Positions 1-5,758 of a DNA stretch of 5,758 nt are shown here, piece by piece. The notes below the pieces were generated by a model, which was given only the letters and a program-made list of their open reading frames with translations, was not told the origin of the DNA and searched no databases. The stretch is from Desulfobacteraceae bacterium (GTDB lineage Bacteria > Desulfobacterota > Desulfobacteria > Desulfobacterales > Desulfosalsimonadaceae). A program made the translations under genes and the position numbers. The stretch is from assembly GCA_011389605.1 (NCBI GenBank), contig JAABTZ010000227.1:1-5758 (forward strand), read 5' to 3'. The first letter of the stretch is position 1. Each line of letters opens with the position of its first letter.

Positions 1-2776
1 CAGCTATGACGGCTGCCGTCTTCTGCTCGAAAACGGCAATATCCACCGGAGGGAATTCAATGATGAAAAGGCCCGCCTTTACTATGACAAGGCTCTTGAC
101 GATTTGCGGAACCTTGCAGGCAGCACTGCTGACAGCCTCTTTGTGGAGGCAACCCTTGAATATGCAAAAGTCTCCACTGACTGCGATAATCCCAACAGGG
201 TGATCTCCATTCTGGAGGAGGCCATCTCACGGGCCGGGTCCATAGGTGACAAGGATTCCATTGGTTTTCTGAAAATGCACCTGGGCAAAAGCGAGTGGCT
301 CCGTTCCCGTTATCAGGAGGCCCTGACGTATTTTAAGCAGGGATGGGAAATGACCCGTTCCGGATGCGACCCTTCCATGGAAAAATCCATCACAATCTTC
401 GGGATGTTTTTTCACTATTGGTCCGGCGGGTATCGTGAGGTTGTGAGCATCTACGAAGCCCTGGTTCCAGACGTGGAAGACCGGTTTCCCAAAGGCAGGC
501 TGCCTTTGCTTGCCGCGTTGACAGCCGGGGTCTGTTTCGGTCATACGGGCCTGTATTCCCAATCCATGGGAATGCTTCATTCTATACGTGCTCACGGCCG
601 TGCCATCGGCAATCTTTCCATTGCCGGGCTGGCCGGGGTTTCACTGGGATACCTTCTTTTGGAGCTGCATCGCCCGGAAGATGCCATTTCGTGTATACTG
701 GATTCATGGGAGGAAACGGAAAAAAGCAAAAGCCTTTACACCCGATTGGGCGGCCTGGTGCTTCTGGCTTATGCCTATCACCTGGCAGGGGACCAAAAAC
801 GTGCGGTTTCCTGTCTGCGGGAATACCTTGAAATCAGCCGGCAATCCCGAATGACCGTTAAATATAGCGCTGTGATGCTGCTGATCTGCCAGGCCATGGA
901 GGAAGAAGTATTTCCACGTGTGGAAGGTCTGAGCATAGATGATGAGATACGCTATTCCCTGGAAAGCGGCAATCTTCTTATGAAAGGGGTAGCTCTCCGG
1001 CACAAGGCGGTAATGCTCAGAAATGCAGGCAGCGGAGGGGAAAACGGACTAACGCTGCTCCAGCAATCCATTTCGGAACTGGAAAAATGCGGGCACAAGA
1101 TTGAGTTGGCCAAGTCAAAGGTGGAAATGGCCAGGGAATATATCCGGATGGGGCTTGAAAAAAAGGCCGTTGAATACGCCGAGCCAGCAGCACGGGCGCT
1201 TTATTCTTTCAATGAAGCCCTTGTCCCCGATGATATTCGGCCGCTAATAAGAGAGTTGTGTTACGGAGAAAATCTTCTTGAAGAGATATTGCGGCTGGGC
1301 CGGGAGCTGACGACAATCCGGGATTATCGGGAGCTTTCCAGGAGCATCATTTCGACTATCAACAGGATAACCGGGGCTGAACGCGGAGCCATATTCGTGG
1401 TGGAAGAAAACGACCCTGAAAAAATCGTTTTAAAGTCCTCAAAAAACCTTACGGCAGAAGACATTGCATCCCCTGATTTTAAAGGGTCCATGAAACTTAT
1501 CCGGCAAACGGTAAAGACCGGCAGGGGCCGGATCAAGGAGTTTGATGCCCAAAGCGCCGGCCATGGTGTAAATGGCAGCAGCATTCAGTCGTGCATCTGC
1601 GTTCCGCTTACCATCCGCAACAGATTGACCGGTGTTTTATATCATGACAACCGGCTTTTTCGCAGTGCCTTCAAGAAATCGGATCTGGAAGTTCTGAATT
1701 ATTTTGCTGCCCAGGCCGCAATTGCCATGGATAATGCCGAGGCATGGGAAGCTTTCCGGTGTCTCTTTGAACAAAAACATTTGGAAAAAGAACATTATGA
1801 AAAAGAATACCTGGAAACCATTCATTTTGATGATTTTGTGGGAAAAAGCCCTGCCATTAGAAAGGTCTTTGCCCAGGCGGAAAAAGTGGCTGGCACAGAC
1901 ACGACGGTTTTGATCAGGGGCGAGACAGGGGTGGGCAAGGAACTGGTGGCACGGTCAATCCACCGGCACAGCAGCCGTGAGGACAAGCCTTTTATAAGGG
2001 TCCATTGCAGCGCCCTGCCGGAAAGCCTTATTTCCAGCGAACTTTTCGGCCATGAAAAAGGGGCTTTCACCGGGGCAACAACAAGGCAGATCGGCCGATT
2101 CGAACTGGCCAACGGGGGGACCATTTTTTTGGACGAAATAGGGGATATTTCCATGGAAGTCCAGGTAAAGCTTTTGCGGGTTCTTCAGAGCCGGGAGTTT
2201 GAAAGGGTTGGTGGGGGTCAGACGCTTCAGTCCGACTTCCGTCTGCTTGCTGCCACAAACCGAAATCTCGAAGAGGAAGTTGAGGCCGGCCGTTTTCGCC
2301 GCGATCTTTACTACCGCCTCAATGTATTTCCGATTACCGTTCCCCGGCTTCAGGACAGAAAGGAGGATATACCTATTCTTGCCCATTATTTCCTGAAGCT
2401 TTATGCCAATAAATGCAACAAATCCCTGGACAGAATACCGCTTCAGGAAATGGAAAAGCTTCTTTGCTATGATTGGCCCGGAAACGTTCGGGAGCTTGAA
2501 AACGTAATCGAACGAGGGGTTATACTCAGCAATGGATCCTTTTATTTGGTCCCGGACCTTGAAAACGAAGCTGCCCCACCCAACGAAATCCTAACCAGCC
2601 TCAAGGAAAACGAACGAAACCATATTCTCAGGGTTCTTCACCATACGGGCGGAAAAGTTGCCGGGCCCAAAGGGGCGGCCGCAATTCTCGACATTCATCC
2701 CAACACCCTGTTTTCGCGAATGAAAAAACTTGGCCTTTCCCGGAAAGCCAATTACAGTGCAAAAGAGCCGGCATAG
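1..2776 (+). CDS. Sigma-54-dependent transcriptional activator with TPR-like and GAF sensor regions (5'-truncated by window edge)
   Basis: This is a bacterial enhancer-binding protein that uses ATP to open sigma-54 promoters. The frame is open from base 2 with no stop, so the start lies upstream. An internal TTG at 104 is not a credible start, because the residues before it already read as a TPR helix (EKARLYYDKAL). Of 924 visible residues (base 2 = residue 1), about 1-440 are TPR/MalT-like helical repeats. About 441-580 are a GAF domain, followed by a charged helical linker. The AAA+ domain from about 611 has Walker A GETGVGKE (640-647), GAFTGA (687-692), Walker B GGTIFLDEIGD (705-715), sensor I AATN (750-753), arginine-finger region RFRRDLYYRLN (764-774) and WPGNVRELEN (825-834). 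A Fis-type HTH lies at about 870-915. All motifs for sigma-54 contact and ATP hydrolysis are intact. No receiver domain is visible, so control is probably by ligand or protein binding rather than phosphorylation. Related proteins can carry a kinase-like or ATPase domain further N-terminal, but that part is out of view. The likely target is the importer operon downstream. Confidence 0.95.
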   Translation, partial: SYDGCRLLLENGNIHRREFNDEKARLYYDKALDDLRNLAGSTADSLFVEATLEYAKVSTDCDNPNRVISILEEAISRAGSIGDKDSIGFLKMHLGKSEWLRSRYQEALTYFKQGWEMTRSGCDPSMEKSITIFGMFFHYWSGGYREVVSIYEALVPDVEDRFPKGRLPLLAALTAGVCFGHTGLYSQSMGMLHSIRAHGRAIGNLSIAGLAGVSLGYLLLELHRPEDAISCILDSWEETEKSKSLYTRLGGLVLLAYAYHLAGDQKRAVSCLREYLEISRQSRMTVKYSAVMLLICQAMEEEVFPRVEGLSIDDEIRYSLESGNLLMKGVALRHKAVMLRNAGSGGENGLTLLQQSISELEKCGHKIELAKSKVEMAREYIRMGLEKKAVEYAEPAARALYSFNEALVPDDIRPLIRELCYGENLLEEILRLGRELTTIRDYRELSRSIISTINRITGAERGAIFVVEENDPEKIVLKSSKNLTAEDIASPDFKGSMKLIRQTVKTGRGRIKEFDAQSAGHGVNGSSIQSCICVPLTIRNRLTGVLYHDNRLFRSAFKKSDLEVLNYFAAQAAIAMDNAEAWEAFRCLFEQKHLEKEHYEKEYLETIHFDDFVGKSPAIRKVFAQAEKVAGTDTTVLIRGETGVGKELVARSIHRHSSREDKPFIRVHCSALPESLISSELFGHEKGAFTGATTRQIGRFELANGGTIFLDEIGDISMEVQVKLLRVLQSREFERVGGGQTLQSDFRLLAATNRNLEEEVEAGRFRRDLYYRLNVFPITVPRLQDRKEDIPILAHYFLKLYANKCNKSLDRIPLQEMEKLLCYDWPGNVRELENVIERGVILSNGSFYLVPDLENEAAPPNEILTSLKENERNHILRVLHHTGGKVAGPKGAAAILDIHPNTLFSRMKKLGLSRKANYSAKEPA

Positions 2777-2818
2777 AACCCAAGAGTATCATGCCGTCAT
2801 TGGAGCTGGCATAATTTA

Positions 2819-2850
2819 TACGAAATGTCGGTGGCAAACTATATTTCGTA
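2819..2850. repeat. Perfect 8-bp inverted repeat, candidate activator-binding site
   Basis: TACGAAAT at 2819-2826 is the exact reverse complement of ATTTCGTA at 2843-2850, with 16 bp between the arms. The centre lies about 116 bp upstream of the start predicted from the sigma-54 promoter, within the usual range for enhancer sites of NtrC-family activators. The 24-bp centre-to-centre spacing puts both arms on nearly the same DNA face. Binding by the adjacent regulator is inference. An 8-bp repeat in AT-rich DNA can also arise by chance. Confidence 0.4.
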
Positions 2851-2924
2851 ATATTTTTGTATTTCTGCCGGGTTCCGCACTCGTGAACTATCTGAATAAT
2901 AAGGGCTTTTATGTTTTGTGGTTT

Positions 2925-2940
2925 TGGCACAAGGCTTGCT
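2925..2940 (+). promoter_or_regulatory. Sigma-54 (RpoN) -24/-12 promoter
   Basis: TGGCACAAGGCTTGCT matches the consensus TGGCAC-R-N4-TTGCW at every defined position. The invariant GG (2926-2927) and GC (2938-2939) have the required spacing. With C2939 as -12, transcription would begin near 2951, giving a leader of about 83 nt before the binding-protein ATG at 3034. The site is on the coding strand of the importer operon and directly follows the gene for a sigma-54 activator, which strongly supports function. It also argues against starting the downstream gene at the in-frame ATG at 2911, because that start would lie upstream of the promoter's own transcript. Confidence 0.9.
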
Positions 2941-3021
2941 GTAATGCTCTTGCTCCGCTGGCTTTTCCGGATTTTTGGCGGGTTCAGGGACGAGCATTCG
3001 AAAAAAAGTATCCTAAATAAG

Positions 3022-3028
3022 AAGGAGA
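3022..3028 (+). promoter_or_regulatory. Ribosome binding site deciding the start of the binding-protein gene
   Basis: AAGGAGA, a near-ideal Shine-Dalgarno, lies 5 nt before the ATG at 3034. It selects this start over the in-frame ATG at 2911, which would place the signal peptide 41 residues inside the protein. Confidence 0.85.
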
Positions 3029-3033
3029 CAATC

Positions 3034-3111
3034 ATGAACAAAGCACGTCTTTTTTTCATCGTTTTCACTGCAGTTCTGGCTTTGGTGCTGGGCATTTCCC
3101 CGGCAATGGCC
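3034..3111 (+). other. Sec signal peptide of the substrate-binding protein
   Basis: Residues 1-26 comprise a short basic N-region with K3 and R5, a hydrophobic core (LFFIVFTAVLALVLG) and an A-M-A motif before the predicted cleavage. The first mature residue would be Q27. No cysteine follows the site, which excludes a lipoprotein of the usual type. Confidence 0.85.
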
Positions 3112-4296
3112 CAAAAGCAAAAGCCGATACTGATCGGTTTCATGGGAAACCTTTCCGCGCCCTTTTCCCTGAGCGCCCAGGCAGCAGCCAAGCTTGCCGT
3201 GGAGGAAATCAACGAAGACGGAGGCATCCTGGGACGGGAGGTGAAACTGATCTCCGAGGATACCAAAGGAGAAATTCCCAAAGGAATTGAAGTCTACAAG
3301 AAACTGGTCATGCATAAACGCGTGGATGCGGTTGTGGTGGCTGAAAAGGTGGAAATGGCCGTCGCCGGAATGCAGATCGGTGCAGAGCTTTTCCGCGAAT
3401 TTCCCCATGTCATGTTTTCCACCATCGGATCCGGAGACTCTATCTGGCATCATGTCCGGGATGACTATGAACGATTCAAGTTCGGTTTCCAGACATATTA
3501 CTTTGTATCCTCCCATTACCTGGAAATCTTGGGCGGCCAGATCCTGCCTGACTTTTTCAAAAACAAGGTCGGCGCCACAAAGATCGCTATCATTTATGAG
3601 GACATGGACTGGACCAAGCCCCTTCGCCAGGGTCTGCCGGGGGTTTTCCCCAGTCTCGGGGAAATTTATAAGAGCAAGGGCCTGGATGTTGTATACGAGC
3701 AGACCATTTCCCTTGATCAGAAAGTATTCAGCACCCTTTTTGAGGATATTGCCGAATCCGGAGCCGAGGTTATTGACGGAGTGGTTGGATATATCGACCA
3801 GGCGTCTTTTATAAAGCAGTGGGCCCAGTCGAGCGCCCGGGACATTCCCTGGTTTTTCTGGGGAGGGCTTGCGGGTATGCCCATGGCCTGGGACATGACC
3901 GGGGGCATGATCGCCGGCGGAAGCATCGGGTCATCTTTTGTCCGGGTTCCCATAACCGAAAAGACCATCCCCTTTATGGACAACATGACCGAAAAATACA
4001 AGGTCGGCCCTATTTTCGGATCTCACACCACCTATGATACGCTTTTTGGCTATAAAAAGGCCCTGGAACAGGCCGGTGAAACAGGCGATGTCGAAAAAAT
4101 CATCAAGCAGCTTGAAAATGTCCGGGAAACGGCAGTTCTGGGCACAATCGGATGGGATCCAAAGAATCATTACAACATTCCTTATCCGGAATACATCACA
4201 CCTATTGTTCAGTGGCAGGATGCCCAAATGGTGCCGGTGCTGCCTGAAAACATCGCCACGGGAAAATTCATGCAGCCTGAGGAACTCAGAAAGTAA
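3034..4296 (+). CDS. Periplasmic type I substrate-binding protein of a branched-chain amino acid-type (HAAT) ABC importer
   Basis: This 420-residue protein is predicted to capture the importer's ligand in the periplasm and deliver it to the LivH/LivM-type permeases. Residues 1-26 are a classic Sec signal peptide (basic MNKAR, hydrophobic core, AMA cleavage site before QKQK). There is no lipobox cysteine, so the mature protein should be soluble. The mature N-terminus has the Peripla_BP_6/LivJ-type pattern: strand ILIGFMG (32-38), then helix and loop AAKLAVEEINEDGGILGREV (51-70), then KLISEDTKG (71-79). The second lobe begins around KIAIIYEDMDW (183-193). An aromatic stretch, IPWFFWGG (271-278), sits where the family's hinge and pocket region would be expected. 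Length is slightly above the roughly 370-400 typical of LivJ-like proteins. The ligand is not identifiable: in this family it may be an amino acid, an amide or urea, or an aromatic or other carboxylic acid. I therefore give no livJ/livK symbol. It is the first gene after the sigma-54 promoter and probably leads the operon. Confidence 0.9.
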   Translation: MNKARLFFIVFTAVLALVLGISPAMAQKQKPILIGFMGNLSAPFSLSAQAAAKLAVEEINEDGGILGREVKLISEDTKGEIPKGIEVYKKLVMHKRVDAVVVAEKVEMAVAGMQIGAELFREFPHVMFSTIGSGDSIWHHVRDDYERFKFGFQTYYFVSSHYLEILGGQILPDFFKNKVGATKIAIIYEDMDWTKPLRQGLPGVFPSLGEIYKSKGLDVVYEQTISLDQKVFSTLFEDIAESGAEVIDGVVGYIDQASFIKQWAQSSARDIPWFFWGGLAGMPMAWDMTGGMIAGGSIGSSFVRVPITEKTIPFMDNMTEKYKVGPIFGSHTTYDTLFGYKKALEQAGETGDVEKIIKQLENVRETAVLGTIGWDPKNHYNIPYPEYITPIVQWQDAQMVPVLPENIATGKFMQPEELRK

Positions 4297-4325
4297 GTTG
4301 CGCTAAAAATTCAGGAAAAATAGAA

Positions 4326-4348
4326 GAGGGCGCCATTTACGGGCCCTC
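4326..4348 (+). repeat. GC-rich hairpin between binding-protein and permease genes
   Basis: GAGGGC (4326-4331) pairs perfectly with GCCCTC (4343-4348) around an 11-nt loop, 29 nt after the binding-protein stop and 17 nt before the permease ATG. No T-run follows (CAACAAGAG), so it is not a standard intrinsic terminator. In other binding-protein operons such hairpins protect the upstream message from 3' exonucleases or partly reduce read-through, raising binding-protein levels over permease. That role here is inference, and the stem is only 6 bp. Confidence 0.45.
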
Positions 4349-4365
4349 CAACAAGAGATGAGGCC

Positions 4366-5241
4366 ATGGTTGCTTTAATTACGAACATCCTTGTTTATAC
4401 GCTTATCTGGGGGTCGATCTACCTTCTGATTTCCATCGGGTTTTCCCTGATCTGCGGAGTGCTGCGTATTTTTCACCTTGGATACGGTATCACTTTTGTG
4501 ATCGCCGCCTATGGCATGTGGTTTTTTCTGTCGGATATGCAAATGGGCGTAATCCCAAGTATCCTTCTTATGCTGGTTCTGCAGATAGTAATCGCCATTT
4601 TTGTTTTCTACAAGGCGGTTTTTCAGCGATATCTCGACGAGGAGGAAAACCTTCTGGTGATCTCCATTTTGTTTTTTCTCGCTGCCAGTCATTTTGCAAA
4701 CTGGCTTTACCCTGTGACAGCTGGAGTGAGCCTGCCCACAACACTGGTGCATGGGATGGTCCGCATCGGAGCCGTTAATATTTCAGGTCAGATGGTCGCC
4801 GCGGCCCTGGTGGGAATCATCGTGACACTGCTTTTTGTCCTGATGTTTCTAAAAACGCGCACAGGTCTTATTATCCGGGCCATGAGCCAGGATCTGACCG
4901 CGGCAAAGCTCATGGGCGCAAGTGTGGACAACATGTATTACCTGTCCATGGGTCTGGCGGTGATCCCCCCGTCGCTTTGTGTTGTCATGATTGCGCCTTT
5001 CTGGGGTATTGATCCCCACATGGGACAACCGCTTCTGATAACCGCGCTGCTGATAGCCATTCTGGGTGGGCTGGGCAATTTGAAGGGAAACATCATTGCC
5101 TCCTATCTCATCGCCTTTATTCACTTTTCCACAAGCTTCTTGCTGGCGCCCCGATTTATGGCTTTTGCGGCGCTTTTCGTAACCCTTGTATTCCTTATTG
5201 TAAAACGAGGCGGCATAGTGGCGGGAGAAACCATATGGTAA
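4366..5241 (+). CDS. LivH-type inner-membrane permease of a HAAT-family ABC importer
   Basis: This 291-residue hydrophobic protein forms half of the transmembrane channel. The N-terminus (TLIWGSIYLLISIGFSLICG at residues 12-31) matches the LivH pattern of a glycine-containing first helix followed by a conserved G-x-L-R turn (GVLRIFHLGYG, 31-41). The cytoplasmic coupling segment KTRTGLIIRAMSQD (163-176), continuing as LTAAKLMGA, and the later ILGGLGNLKGN (232-242) are family hallmarks. About eight membrane segments are apparent, in the usual range. The ATG at 4366 is the only usable start: the upstream frame has a stop at 4321-4323 and no ATG, GTG or TTG in between. The Shine-Dalgarno is weak (AAGAG, 4353-4357, spacing 8 nt). 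Usual LivH proteins are about 290-310 residues, so this is complete. The stop overlaps the next start, implying translational coupling. I leave the livH symbol empty because the substrate is unknown. Confidence 0.93.
   Translation: MVALITNILVYTLIWGSIYLLISIGFSLICGVLRIFHLGYGITFVIAAYGMWFFLSDMQMGVIPSILLMLVLQIVIAIFVFYKAVFQRYLDEEENLLVISILFFLAASHFANWLYPVTAGVSLPTTLVHGMVRIGAVNISGQMVAAALVGIIVTLLFVLMFLKTRTGLIIRAMSQDLTAAKLMGASVDNMYYLSMGLAVIPPSLCVVMIAPFWGIDPHMGQPLLITALLIAILGGLGNLKGNIIASYLIAFIHFSTSFLLAPRFMAFAALFVTLVFLIVKRGGIVAGETIW
5223..5227 (+). promoter_or_regulatory. Ribosome binding site for the LivM-type gene, inside the upstream gene
   Basis: GGGAG lies 7 nt before the ATG at 5235, within the last codons of the LivH-type gene. 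Together with the 7-bp gene overlap it supports this start and coupled translation of the two permease subunits. Confidence 0.7.
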
Positions 5242-5758
5242 AGCTGGACCTGAAAAGAGATCGTATTATTTTAAGGTGGAAAACAAGCAAGTTTGAATTT
5301 TCCATCGAGCCCCGCTACTGGAGAAACCCTATTATCGGGGTGACCCTGTTGATGGTGCTGCCCCTGTTTTTTTACTCCTACCCGCATCTTTTGACGATGC
5401 TCACAACTGCCAATCTTCTGGCAGCAATCGCCATTCCCCTGAGCCTTCAGATCCTGGGAACGGCCCGGGTAAACTTCGGCCCTCAGTTCTACCTGGGCAT
5501 CGGCGGCTACACTGCGGCGCTGTTAAATCTCCATTTCGGCTGGAATCCATTTTTCACCCTGATTGGCACCATTGTTGCCTGCGGCTCGGTTTCCCTGATG
5601 CTCAGCCCCATTACATGGATTGCCAAGGGTCTTTATTTCTCACTGATTACCCTTATCCTGCCCCTTGCCTTCCTGGATCTGACCTACCAGTTCGGTGATA
5701 TCTTCAGAGGGGAGGTGGGGCTTTACGGCATGAGCCCTCTGCTCGACCTGGGGCGGGT
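5235..5758 (+). CDS. LivM-type inner-membrane permease of the same importer (3'-truncated by window edge)
   Basis: This is the second permease half, expected to pair with the LivH-type protein. The ATG at 5235 overlaps the preceding gene's stop by 7 bp (ATGGTAA) and has its own Shine-Dalgarno. 174 complete codons are visible without a stop before the window ends. Residues 1-31 form a charged, presumably cytoplasmic N-terminal arm, followed by membrane segments from about 32-48 and 51-73. The segment NFGPQFYLGIGGYTAALL (80-97) corresponds to the conserved LivM region with a G-x-G-x-Y turn. AKGLYFSLITLILPLAF (130-146) corresponds to the family's 'G-x-YF-xx-xTL' helix. GEVGLYGM (159-166) sits where most LivM proteins have a GG-x-x-G-L loop, so that loop looks diverged. 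LivM proteins are usually about 300-420 residues, so roughly half is missing here. The ATPase genes of the importer would be expected beyond the edge. Confidence 0.9.
   Translation, partial: MVKLDLKRDRIILRWKTSKFEFSIEPRYWRNPIIGVTLLMVLPLFFYSYPHLLTMLTTANLLAAIAIPLSLQILGTARVNFGPQFYLGIGGYTAALLNLHFGWNPFFTLIGTIVACGSVSLMLSPITWIAKGLYFSLITLILPLAFLDLTYQFGDIFRGEVGLYGMSPLLDLGR

Larger units (their letters stand above)
2777..3033 (+). other. Intergenic regulatory region between activator gene and importer operon
   Basis: These 257 bp are AT-richer than the flanking genes and show no convincing coding sequence. They hold the inverted repeat at 2819-2850, the sigma-54 promoter at 2925-2940 and a predicted 5' leader of about 83 nt ending in a good Shine-Dalgarno. 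No GC-rich hairpin followed by a T-run was found after the activator stop codon, so no intrinsic terminator is called there. Read-through from the activator gene into the operon is possible. Confidence 0.75.

Noticed and set aside
104..106. TTG as start of the regulator gene
   Set aside because: The frame is open upstream to the window edge, and the 34 preceding codons encode plausible TPR helix sequence, so the gene begins outside the window.
1955..2386. 143-codon minus-strand open frame opposite the AAA+ domain
   Set aside because: It lies entirely antisense to the highly conserved sigma-54 activator domain and is explained by codon bias of the real gene.
2807..2848. Further TGGCA-like sequences (TGGCATAATTT and TGGCAAACTAT) as extra sigma-54 promoters
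   Set aside because: Neither has the GC dinucleotide at the required -12 position, so they fail the essential spacing and sequence test.
2872..2888. GTTC-N9-GAAC dyad as an operator
   Set aside because: Only 4-bp arms with a mismatched interior. This is expected by chance in a region of this size.
2730..3020. 96-codon plus-strand open frame overlapping the end of the regulator gene
   Set aside because: It starts inside the HTH coding region in another frame, runs through the sigma-54 promoter, and shows no recognisable domain or ribosome binding site.
2911..3033. N-terminal extension of the binding-protein gene from an in-frame ATG at 2911
   Set aside because: The extension would contain the sigma-54 promoter, has no good Shine-Dalgarno, and would bury a clear signal peptide 41 residues inside the protein. 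The ATG at 3034 has AAGGAGA at ideal spacing.
2628..3281. 217-codon open frame on the minus strand across the intergenic region
   Set aside because: It overlaps two well-supported genes and the promoter, has a composition typical of an antisense shadow, and resembles no family I recognise.

Overview
The window holds a transport locus and its likely dedicated regulator, all on the + strand and densely coding. Moderate G+C, an NtrC-class activator with TPR and GAF sensor regions, and a divergent branched-chain-amino-acid-type (Liv/HAAT) ABC importer together suggest a Gram-negative bacterium. A Desulfobacterota (deltaproteobacterial sulfate- or syntrophy-type) genome is my best guess. That assignment is an impression from gene style, not something the sequence proves.

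Layout: (1) bases 1-2776 carry the 3' part of a large sigma-54-dependent activator. Its frame is open to the left edge, so the true start lies outside the window. It reads helical TPR-like repeats, then GAF, a short linker helix, a sigma-54 AAA+ domain and a Fis-type HTH. (2) Bases 2777-3033 are a 257-bp AT-rich intergenic region. It contains an exact-consensus sigma-54 (-24/-12) promoter at 2925-2940 and, about 115 bp upstream of the predicted transcription start, an 8-bp perfect inverted repeat that could be an activator site. (3) Bases 3034-4296 encode a secreted periplasmic type I substrate-binding protein. (4) A 69-bp gap with a GC-rich hairpin leads to (5) a LivH-type permease (4366-5241), which overlaps by 7 bp (6) a LivM-type permease (5235 onward) that is cut by the right edge. 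The ATPase genes (livG/livF type) would be expected further right but are not in view.

Working model (inference): the TPR/GAF activator senses a cytoplasmic signal, possibly the imported compound or a metabolite of it. It binds upstream of 2925 and drives sigma-54 RNA polymerase to transcribe the importer operon. The binding protein captures the ligand in the periplasm and LivH/LivM form the channel. The hairpin between the binding-protein and permease genes may keep the binding protein in excess. The substrate cannot be read from the sequence. No RNA genes, mobile elements or CRISPR arrays were seen.
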